This document shows positions 58,740 to 64,000 of a DNA stretch of 64,000 nucleotides, piece by piece. Source of the stretch: Enteractinococcus helveticum (GTDB lineage Bacteria > Actinomycetota > Actinomycetes > Actinomycetales > Micrococcaceae); assembly GCF_001657475.1 (NCBI RefSeq), contig NZ_LXEY01000011.1, forward strand, positions 62,001 to 126,000, written 5' to 3'. Both the position numbers and the translations under genes were made by a program. The notes beneath the pieces were generated by a model. It did not search any database. It was not told the origin of the DNA and was given only the letters and a program-made list of their open reading frames with translations. Each line of letters starts with the position of its first letter. The stretch's first letter is position 1.

Positions 58740-58764
58740 CCCCAACAAGGAAAGACACCCCTCC

Positions 58765-59589
58765 ATGCAGCTCACCCCACCACGCCAGGGCTACCGCGAA
58801 GACCTGAATCTTGCACTGGTCATCGCCGATTCCGTTGACGCGCTGACGATGTCCCGGTTCCAGGCAGTAGACCTACGCGTCGACACCAAACCAGACATGA
58901 CCCCCGTTTCCGACGCTGATCGTGCCGCCGAAGAGCTCATCCGCGAACAACTCAAGCGCGCACGCCCCCGCGACGCCGTCACCGGCGAAGAATTCGGTCA
59001 CACAGGCTCGGGCAAGCGCCGCTGGATCATCGATCCGATCGACGGCACGAAAAACTTTGTGCGCGGAGTACCCGTGTGGGCCACCCTGATCGCGCTGGTG
59101 GAAAATAATCAGCCCGTGGTCGGCGTCGTCTCCGCTCCGGCGCTGAACCGTCGCTGGTGGGCCTATGCCGACGGTGGCGCCTACACCGGCAAGTCCTTGT
59201 CCAACGCCACCCGCATCCATGCTTCCGATGTCACCGAGCTGTCAGATGCCTCCCTATCGTTCTCCTCGCTTGAAGGCTGGCGTGACCGGGGCAACGTCAG
59301 CGAATTCCTCCAACTGACCTCCGATGTCTGGCGGGTCCGGGCCTTCGGAGACTTCTGGTCATACATGCTCGTGGCCGAAGGCGCCGTCGATATCGCCTGT
59401 GAGCCTGAGCTGGAGGTCTATGACATGGCCGCTCTGGTCCCCATCGTGACTGAAGCTGGGGGCACCTTTACCTCCTTGGACGGCGAACCCGGTCCGTGGG
59501 GCGGTCACGGTCTAGCAACGAACACGCACCTGCACGGCGACGTGCTGGAACGTCTCAACCCTGAGTTACGTGGCCAGACGCGCGCCTAA
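58765..59589 (+). CDS. hisN: Histidinol-phosphatase (inositol monophosphatase fold)
   Basis: Mg2+-dependent phosphatase of the IMPase family, by position HisN, dephosphorylating histidinol-P. Metal motifs: VTGEEFGHTGSG (Glu, about residue 75), RRWIIDPIDGTKNFVRGVP (DPxDGT, about 88-106) and the C-terminal LEVYDMAALVPIVTEAGG (about 215). 274 aa. A ribosome site AAGGAAAG precedes the ATG. aroA-rsgA-hisN is a recurrent actinobacterial unit; inositol-P specificity cannot be excluded. Confidence 0.9.
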   Translation: MQLTPPRQGYREDLNLALVIADSVDALTMSRFQAVDLRVDTKPDMTPVSDADRAAEELIREQLKRARPRDAVTGEEFGHTGSGKRRWIIDPIDGTKNFVRGVPVWATLIALVENNQPVVGVVSAPALNRRWWAYADGGAYTGKSLSNATRIHASDVTELSDASLSFSSLEGWRDRGNVSEFLQLTSDVWRVRAFGDFWSYMLVAEGAVDIACEPELEVYDMAALVPIVTEAGGTFTSLDGEPGPWGGHGLATNTHLHGDVLERLNPELRGQTRA

Positions 59590-60025
59590 ACCCAGAGCCC
59601 TAACGCTGTTGGCGGTTGCCGTTGGCGGCGGTTTCGGGGCGTTGGCCAGGGTCTATCTCCCCTGGCCAACGCTTTTCGCAGCGCCGATGCACGCCTTTGA
59701 CCCACTGCCGTTAACCATCATAAATTTCTTCGGAGCGGCCCTGTTGGGTTTCGTCACAGGAATCGCCACCACCAGACAGTGGCCGGAGCCGCTGGCAAAG
59801 GGTATATCGACTGGCTTCTTCGGGTCCTTTACCTCGATGTCAGCTCTTGCGGTGGTCGTATCCGCACTGTCTTTCGGACAAGCAATCTTCACTGATGCAC
59901 CATCCGTACCTAACATCCTCGCCAGCTTTGGCGTCGTCCTTGGCATCGTGGTCTTTTTGTGGCTCACGACCTGGATCACGATTGGCACCATCAAGTTGGG
60001 GACCCGCGTCGGTAGAGGTGACTAA
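59570..60025 (+). CDS. crcB: Fluoride channel subunit CrcB/FluC (first)
   Basis: Small membrane protein (151 aa, four helices) exporting fluoride. The signature GGGFGALARVYLPWP (about residue 18), ITIINFFGAALLGFVTG (Asn-containing TM2) and GFFGSFTSMSALAVV (TM3 break, a variant of GxxTTFST) are seen. GTG at 59570 overlaps hisN by 20 bp. A second crcB gene follows after 3 bp, so the pair likely forms a heterodimer of opposite topology. Confidence 0.85.
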   Translation: MARRAPKPRALTLLAVAVGGGFGALARVYLPWPTLFAAPMHAFDPLPLTIINFFGAALLGFVTGIATTRQWPEPLAKGISTGFFGSFTSMSALAVVVSALSFGQAIFTDAPSVPNILASFGVVLGIVVFLWLTTWITIGTIKLGTRVGRGD

Positions 60026-60028
60026 GCA

Positions 60029-60373
60029 GTGACTGTTTTTCTTCTTGCAGCCGCCCTGGCCGCAGTTCTTCGTTATCTGGCCGACTTTTATCTGCCTCGT
60101 TACGGTATTTTAATCGTCAACATTATCGGCTCATTCATTGCAGGGGTCATTTTGACCCTGGCTGCAATATTGCAAATACACGAAACTGTGGTTCAAGTAG
60201 TCTTTGGTGGTTTTGCTGGCTCTCTGACGACCTATTCCACCGTCGCTATTCTCGCCGCAGAGCAACGCGGCAACCGTACCGGCAGCGCCACGAGAACCTG
60301 GTTTGCCCACGTTGGGTTGTCGATTGTGGCCTGTGTTTGCGGTGTCATGCTTACCAGGCTGGTAAGCATGTAA
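60029..60373 (+). CDS. crcB: Fluoride channel subunit CrcB/FluC (second)
   Basis: 114-aa partner of the preceding gene, with four helices: LAAVLRYLADFYLPRYGILIVNIIGSFIAG (shortened TM1, N in TM2) and GGFAGSLTTYSTVAILAAEQ (the GxxTTYST fluoride-path motif). The N-terminal segment before TM1 is minimal. GTG start. No fluoride riboswitch is visible ahead of the pair, because the genes run on from hisN. Confidence 0.87.
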   Translation: MTVFLLAAALAAVLRYLADFYLPRYGILIVNIIGSFIAGVILTLAAILQIHETVVQVVFGGFAGSLTTYSTVAILAAEQRGNRTGSATRTWFAHVGLSIVACVCGVMLTRLVSM

Positions 60374-60429
60374 CGCCTGAAACAGTTCGAGAAAAACCCT
60401 GTTAGCTGTAGCCAAGCCCTGCGCCGATA

Positions 60430-60447
60430 TGTAGCATGAGTACTACA
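60430..60447. promoter_or_regulatory. Dyad upstream of the ABC exporter operon
   Basis: TGTAG-N8-CTACA inverted repeat 30 bp before the ATG of the ATPase gene. It could be an operator for the HTH regulator at the end of the operon; this is inference. Confidence 0.35.
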
Positions 60448-60476
60448 TTTTGTCGAAGAGATCGGTCACTTCTGTT

Positions 60477-61388
60477 ATGAAGTATACGAATGAGCCCGTG
60501 ATCGTCACCAAGAACCTCACCATGCGTTACGGGGACAAAGAGGTCTTAGACGGCATTGACCTCACAATTCACCGTCAAGAAGTGGTGGCCGTGTTAGGAC
60601 CGAACGGGGCCGGCAAGAGCACCACAATCGAGATACTGGAAGGTTTCCGAACCCGGTCGGGTGGCGACGTCGTGGTCCTGGGGGCTGATCCCGCCAAGGC
60701 TGATGAGTACTGGCGCTCTCAGGTGGGCGTTGTACTGCAAAACTCTAGCGACCATGGCAAATGGCGTCCCCAACAACTATTGTCCCATATGGCCGACTAT
60801 TACCGTCCGTATGTGGATCCATGGCCGGTCGACAAACTGCTCCAGTTAGTTGGCCTCACTGACCAGGCGCAACAAAAAATCAGTACTTTGTCGGGCGGTC
60901 AGCGCCGCCGACTGGATGTTGCTCTGGGCGTCATCGGACGGCCTCCCCTGCTCTTCCTAGACGAACCAACAACCGGCTTCGATCCTAAAGCGCGTCGAGA
61001 TTTTCACGACCTGATCCATCGGCTCAGTGATCTGGAAAACACGACCATTGTGCTGACCACCCACGATCTCGCCGAGGCTGAGAAACTTGCTGGACGCATC
61101 ATTATTCTGGCCGGGGGTCGCATCATTGCTGATGGCTCGCCCTTGGAGCTGATGCATAAGGTGTCCAGTACAGCAGAAGTGCGATGGACACAAGACGGGC
61201 AGCTCCGTATCCACGCTAGCCAAGACGCCACAGAGTTTGTTCGTAGGCTACTCGCCGAGCACAGCACCGGCATTACGGACTTGGAAATTCAGCGCAACAC
61301 ACTGGAAGATGCTTATCTATCCATAGTGGAACAATTTGAAGACGGCCAAACTGTGGAAACCACAAAATTTGAGGAGCACACGTTATGA
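60477..61388 (+). CDS. ABC-2 exporter ATP-binding protein
   Basis: ATPase similar to drug/antibiotic exporters of the DrrA/CcmA type. Walker A GPNGAGKSTTIEIL (about residue 40), Q-loop VGVVLQNSSDH, signature TLSGGQRRRLDVAL (about 138), Walker B LLFLDEPTTGFDP and H-loop VLTTHDLAEAEK. About 303 aa from ATG 60477; a TTG at 60450 is also in frame. The C-terminal regulatory domain (about 215-300) is present. The permease gene overlaps its stop by 4 bp. Confidence 0.9.
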   Translation: MKYTNEPVIVTKNLTMRYGDKEVLDGIDLTIHRQEVVAVLGPNGAGKSTTIEILEGFRTRSGGDVVVLGADPAKADEYWRSQVGVVLQNSSDHGKWRPQQLLSHMADYYRPYVDPWPVDKLLQLVGLTDQAQQKISTLSGGQRRRLDVALGVIGRPPLLFLDEPTTGFDPKARRDFHDLIHRLSDLENTTIVLTTHDLAEAEKLAGRIIILAGGRIIADGSPLELMHKVSSTAEVRWTQDGQLRIHASQDATEFVRRLLAEHSTGITDLEIQRNTLEDAYLSIVEQFEDGQTVETTKFEEHTL

Positions 61389-62293
61389 CGAGCAAACACA
61401 CCTCACCGCCAGGGCCGTCGCGCATTCAAACACCAACAACGAATCCGACGATCAACGCTTACCGAACCGGATTGCGCCGCGGATTGGTATCCACCAAAAT
61501 TCAGCTCACCTCACTGGGCGATGTGCTGGGAACGGTGATCCCGTTACTCCTCTTTGTCGTTGTCCTGTTATTTCTCAACCGCGTTGATGTCGATGGTGCG
61601 GTCGTGTCGTTGGGTTCAATGAGTATTCCGGGACTGCTGGCCATGAGCGTCATGTTCAGCGCGGTCATGGGTATTGCCGGGGTGTTGTCAATCGACCGAA
61701 CCAATGGCACCTTATTGCGTAGCAAATCCGTTCCCGGGGGCACCACGGGATACTTGGTAGGCGAGATCACGGCTATTGCGATCGTCACCGTGATTTCCAC
61801 ACTTGTCCTGCTGGTCACCGGGTTGATCCTCTTTGATGGTCTGGTCTTTTCCACCCCGGGTCGGTGGGTCCTATTCACTATCGTTATGCTATTGGGATTG
61901 GTGGCAATGTTAGCCATCGGCGCGGTGATCGGCGCTTTGGTGAACAGCCCAAAGAACATGGGCTTGGTCATGCTGCCGGTTATGGGGCTGATTAGTATTT
62001 CCGGTATTTTCTACCCATTGGTGGCACTGCCGGTATGGTTGCAGACCATCGCGCAGGCTTTCCCGTTGTATTGGTTTGGTCTAGGCCTACGCGCCTCGCT
62101 CTTGCCCGATTCTATGGCTTCTGTAGAGGTAGCCGAGTCCTGGCGTCTGGAATGGGTATTTATCGCGCTGGTAATCTGGGCGGTCGTGGCCATGGTGCTG
62201 GCGCCAAAATTGTTAAGTAGGATGGCGCGGCGGGAATCCGGGTCGACACTGGCTGCCCGACGTCGTGATATTCAACAAGACTGGGGAGTGTAA
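61385..62293 (+). CDS. ABC-2 exporter permease
   Basis: 302-aa membrane subunit with six hydrophobic segments: about residues 45-65, 80-105, 122-150, 157-182, 190-215 and 258-278. The ABC2 signature region SPKNMGLVMLPVMGLISISG is present before the fifth segment. The N-terminal 30 residues are Thr/Pro-rich and cytosolic. Together with the ATPase it makes a two-component exporter of unknown substrate. Confidence 0.85.
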   Translation: MTSKHTSPPGPSRIQTPTTNPTINAYRTGLRRGLVSTKIQLTSLGDVLGTVIPLLLFVVVLLFLNRVDVDGAVVSLGSMSIPGLLAMSVMFSAVMGIAGVLSIDRTNGTLLRSKSVPGGTTGYLVGEITAIAIVTVISTLVLLVTGLILFDGLVFSTPGRWVLFTIVMLLGLVAMLAIGAVIGALVNSPKNMGLVMLPVMGLISISGIFYPLVALPVWLQTIAQAFPLYWFGLGLRASLLPDSMASVEVAESWRLEWVFIALVIWAVVAMVLAPKLLSRMARRESGSTLAARRRDIQQDWGV

Positions 62294-62299
62294 GCCCCA

Positions 62300-62521
62300 G
62301 TGTCTGAAGTCGTTCATAATCGGATTGCGATGCTGCGTGCCGAACGTCAAGTGTCGCGTAGGGACCTGGCACAAGCACTGGGGGTGCATTATCAGACCAT
62401 CGGCTACCTGGAACGCGGCGAATATAGCCCTAGCCTGTATTTGGCGCTGAAGATTGCCGCCTATTTCGATGTGCCGATGGAGGTCATCTTCTCGACCGAT
62501 CCGTTTCCACGGATCTTCTGA
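62300..62521 (+). CDS. Short XRE-type HTH regulator
   Basis: 73-aa single-domain repressor: NRIAMLRAERQVSRRDLAQA, then LGVHYQTIGYLERGEYSPSL (helix-turn-helix, about residues 6-45) and the ending EVIFSTDPF common to YozG-like regulators, which typically sit beside membrane-protein genes. GTG start 6 bp after the permease stop, so it is part of the exporter operon. A terminator follows. Confidence 0.85.
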   Translation: MSEVVHNRIAMLRAERQVSRRDLAQALGVHYQTIGYLERGEYSPSLYLALKIAAYFDVPMEVIFSTDPFPRIF

Positions 62522-62591
62522 GCCACTCACCGAATATCTATCCTGTAGCGTCAGCAAAAATACTGGCATAATTGCGCCGATCGTTAAGGAA

Positions 62592-62620
62592 AAGCCCGGA
62601 ATCTCAACGATTCCGGGCTT
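62592..62620 (+). terminator. Terminator of the exporter operon
   Basis: 12-bp stem AAGCCCGGAATC / GATTCCGGGCTT, 5-base loop, followed by ATCTTG. Confidence 0.88.
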
Positions 62621-62716
62621 ATCTTGTGGAGATGCCGGGAATATCTTTCAACTACTGCGTGACTAGGCATTATGAAACAACAATGAACCGAAAGGTTAGT
62701 AGTTGTCTAAAATAAT

Positions 62717-62746
62717 GCCCCAGCGTGACGGCAAATCACCTGGGGC
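62717..62746. repeat. Long bulged hairpin
   Basis: GCCCCAG-c-GTGA (62717-62728) pairs with TCAC-CTGGGGC (62736-62746): an 11-bp stem with one bulged base. It lacks a T-run and sits in non-coding sequence about 95 bp after the previous hairpin. Confidence 0.7.
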
Positions 62747-62811
62747 GCGGAACACGGTTCAACAGCCCGCGTTCATTGCCTACATCATACCAATGTGAAG
62801 CAATTGTTACA

Positions 62812-62843
62812 GGCCCGTTGAGCACAGTGCTCCGGGCCTTTTC
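62812..62843 (+). terminator. Terminator-like hairpin in the gene-free region
   Basis: GGCCCG-tt-GAGCAC pairs with GTGCTC-CGGGCC (12 bp, 2-base bulge, single-base loop), followed by TTTTC. No plus-strand coding gene lies immediately before it, so it may end a short RNA or be part of a structured element. Confidence 0.65.
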
Positions 62844-62887
62844 TTTCACCGTTCGGGCCGAAACTTAACGGGCCGGTTATATCCCTT

Positions 62888-62972
62888 GGGAACCGTCACG
62901 CACCGGGTGACGGGGAACCACCTGGCCGGGTGGAACCACCACCATATTTTGAGACACTCCGAAAAATCGGAG
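62888..62972. repeat. Hairpin array with GGAACC direct repeats
   Basis: Three stem-loops in 80 bp: CCGTCAC/GTGACGG (62893-62899, 62907-62913), CCACC/GGTGG (62918-62922, 62929-62933) and CTCCGA/TCGGAG (62957-62962, 62967-62972). GGGAACC recurs at 62888 and 62913, and GGAACCACC at 62914 and 62932. The regular alternation of GGAACC and stems looks designed for protein or RNA recognition. Confidence 0.6.
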
Positions 62973-63110
62973 GGTCTACTAGGCGTGGGCTAATGCAGCA
63001 GAAGCGGGGACGGGGGCGGCGGGTTTTTTGGGGATGGGGTGACAACAACACAGCTCCCCTCCGGGGATCCTTATCCGCACCAACCCGACCACCATAGAAA
63101 GCCAGGGCAC

Positions 63111-63320
63111 ATGAACACACCAAACCCGATTGACTTGATGAGGGCACACCACCAGATGCGCCAGGTCGTGATGGATAACGGCTTCAACGTCCATCACGAT
63201 GTGGACGCTATCGTTGACGAGTTCTGGGAGCTGTTCGGTCACTTCGACTGGGAGATTATCGCCTGGGACACCGACCGCTACTGGGCCATCATTGAAAACC
63301 ACCGCATCGATTTCTCGTAA
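63111..63320 (+). CDS. Small acidic protein, unknown
   Basis: 69 aa, MNTPNPIDLMRAHHQMRQVV start, rich in Asp, His and Trp (HFDWEIIAWDTDRYWAII). No family recognised. A purine-rich GAAAGCCAGGG precedes the ATG. The next small ORF follows after 25 bp on the same strand, suggesting cotranscription. Small acidic ORFs of this kind are frequent in actinobacterial plasmids and integrative elements; that link is inference. Confidence 0.6.
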   Translation: MNTPNPIDLMRAHHQMRQVVMDNGFNVHHDVDAIVDEFWELFGHFDWEIIAWDTDRYWAIIENHRIDFS

Positions 63321-63345
63321 CACCACCATCGAAAGAGAGCACACC

Positions 63346-63606
63346 ATGACGATCACCGCACCAGCAGGTTTCACTCCACGCAACTGGGACGCCGAAAAAT
63401 ACCGCTCACTTGAACCAGAGGAACGGTACGAGGTCTACGACGGACCGACAACTGGCGGCCTAGAATCATGGCACGAAGCTGACCAGGATATCAAAATCGA
63501 CGTCGATCACTATTGCCTAGAGGGCCAGTGGATGGTCCTGGACCTGGCCGGCGCCAAACGCTTACACGCCGACCTGACCGCCCTGTTGGAGCAGCTCGAA
63601 CAATAA
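63346..63606 (+). CDS. Small acidic protein, unknown
   Basis: 86 aa, MTITAPAGFTPRNWDAEKY start, strongly acidic with a C-terminal amphipathic helix (GAKRLHADLTALLEQLEQ). GAAAGAGAG lies upstream as ribosome site. No family recognised. It follows another small ORF with which it shares the same sequence context (CACCACCATxGAAAG leader type). Confidence 0.62.
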   Translation: MTITAPAGFTPRNWDAEKYRSLEPEERYEVYDGPTTGGLESWHEADQDIKIDVDHYCLEGQWMVLDLAGAKRLHADLTALLEQLEQ

Positions 63607-63665
63607 CCTCGATCATGATTTCACCGGCGGCCCTGGGGTGACCTCGGGGCCGTTGTGCTTTTAGG

Positions 63666-63974
63666 ATGCTTGATATGGAGATGGATGATTTACGCAGGCG
63701 GGCGGCACGCCTGTCCTGGCGGCTGCTTGACGCGCTGCAGGGCGTGGAAACGCAGCGTTCCATCGCCGACGTGCATCTGGCGGCCGAGGGCATGGGCTAT
63801 GCCGGCGTGCTGGTCCTACTGGCCGACGTGGCGGCCGACCTAACCGAGGACCACGGGCTGCGTTTGCCCGATGATCTGCTCGACGAGTTGGGCATTATTG
63901 CGAAAGAATCCGGCGATGGTGACCTCCGGCAGGCCCACCAGGACATGATCGCGGCACTGAACTCCACCGATTGA
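63666..63974 (+). CDS. Small helical protein, unknown
   Basis: 102 aa, mostly helical by composition (Leu/Ala/Asp/Glu-rich), with MDDLRRRAARLSWRLLDAL at the start and LPDDLLDELGIIAKESG later. No signal peptide or membrane segment. No family recognised. ATG 63666 and 63675 are both possible. It is the last complete ORF; about 26 bp remain to the window end. Confidence 0.55.
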   Translation: MLDMEMDDLRRRAARLSWRLLDALQGVETQRSIADVHLAAEGMGYAGVLVLLADVAADLTEDHGLRLPDDLLDELGIIAKESGDGDLRQAHQDMIAALNSTD

Positions 63975-64000
63975 CCCTTACCCGCCTGGTCGGCGCCGTG

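Larger units (their letters stand above)
62522..63110. other. 589-bp gene-free, hairpin-rich region
   Basis: No reading frame here looks protein-like. It contains the exporter terminator (62592), the bulged hairpin (62717), a terminator-like hairpin (62812) and the GGAACC stem array (62888-62972), then a G-rich run with few pyrimidines (about 63000-63040). It separates core genes from small unrecognised ORFs and may be the edge of a mobile or conjugative element. Confidence 0.5.

Noticed and set aside
59560-59600. Fluoride riboswitch before crcB
   Set aside because: The crcB start overlaps hisN coding sequence, leaving no leader for a riboswitch.

Overview
The window is a chromosomal segment of a high-GC Gram-positive bacterium (Actinomycetota), most likely order Micrococcales and family Micrococcaceae. 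The evidence is gene content and gene order: nucS beside the ATP synthase block with a DUF2550 gene after atpC, a four-domain Kgd 2-oxoglutarate decarboxylase, sigH-rsrA facing aroA-rsgA-hisN, a Rho factor with a long Arg/Asp-rich insertion, the 24-residue ribosomal protein bL37, and a DUF3039 gene. Base composition looks moderate for this group (judged by eye, not counted), which would fit genera such as Yaniella, Enteractinococcus or Auritidibacter. I cannot fix the genus.

Layout. 1-2.2 kb: NAD salvage (pncB, pncA). 2.2-2.7 kb: a decayed DUF222/13E12-type HNH endonuclease gene. 2.7-8.4 kb (minus): superfamily II helicase, DUF3039 protein, ABC-2 exporter pair, thioredoxin-fold/TPR protein. 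8.4-12.3 kb: a large unrecognised two-part membrane protein, an AI-2E family exporter and a small Cys/His protein. 12.4-14.1 kb: nucS and a pared-down nagA. 14.1-23.6 kb (minus): DUF2550, atpCDGAHFEB, atpI-like gene and a WecA/TagO-type glycosyltransferase. 23.6-28.5 kb (minus): threonylcarbamoyl-AMP synthase, prmC, prfA, rho. 28.8-34.3 kb (minus): thrB, hom, lysA, argS. 34.4-41 kb (plus): tRNA-Arg(CCG), a solitary HTH gene, a succinate-semialdehyde dehydrogenase, hrpA. 41-48.4 kb: HIT protein, sulfurtransferase, a Fur/Zur regulator facing a zinc ABC transporter, and two CNNM/HlyC-type proteins. 48.6-54.9 kb: guaB1, kgd, a GDSL-type hydrolase. 54.9-60.4 kb: bL37, rsrA, sigH, aroA, rsgA, hisN and two fluoride-channel subunits. 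60.4-62.5 kb: ABC exporter plus HTH regulator. 62.5-64 kb: a hairpin-rich non-coding stretch and three small ORFs without recognisable family, the most accessory-looking part of the window.

How the genes work together. Most of the window is housekeeping: proton-driven ATP synthesis, translation termination (prfA with its methylase prmC) and transcription termination (rho), aspartate-family amino acids (hom, thrB, lysA), shikimate and histidine steps (aroA, hisN), TCA flux at 2-oxoglutarate (kgd), thiol stress control (sigH/rsrA), zinc homeostasis (zur plus ABC transporter, with a palindrome upstream of the binding-protein gene) and fluoride efflux.

I did not find a clear new multi-gene system. 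The best leads are the hairpin array with small ORFs at the right edge, the internal signal-peptide-like segment in the 714-residue membrane protein, the nagA lacking both ends of the usual fold, the eroded HNH gene, and paired promoter-like motifs upstream of the atp operon. All function calls come from reading motifs by eye; no database search was run.
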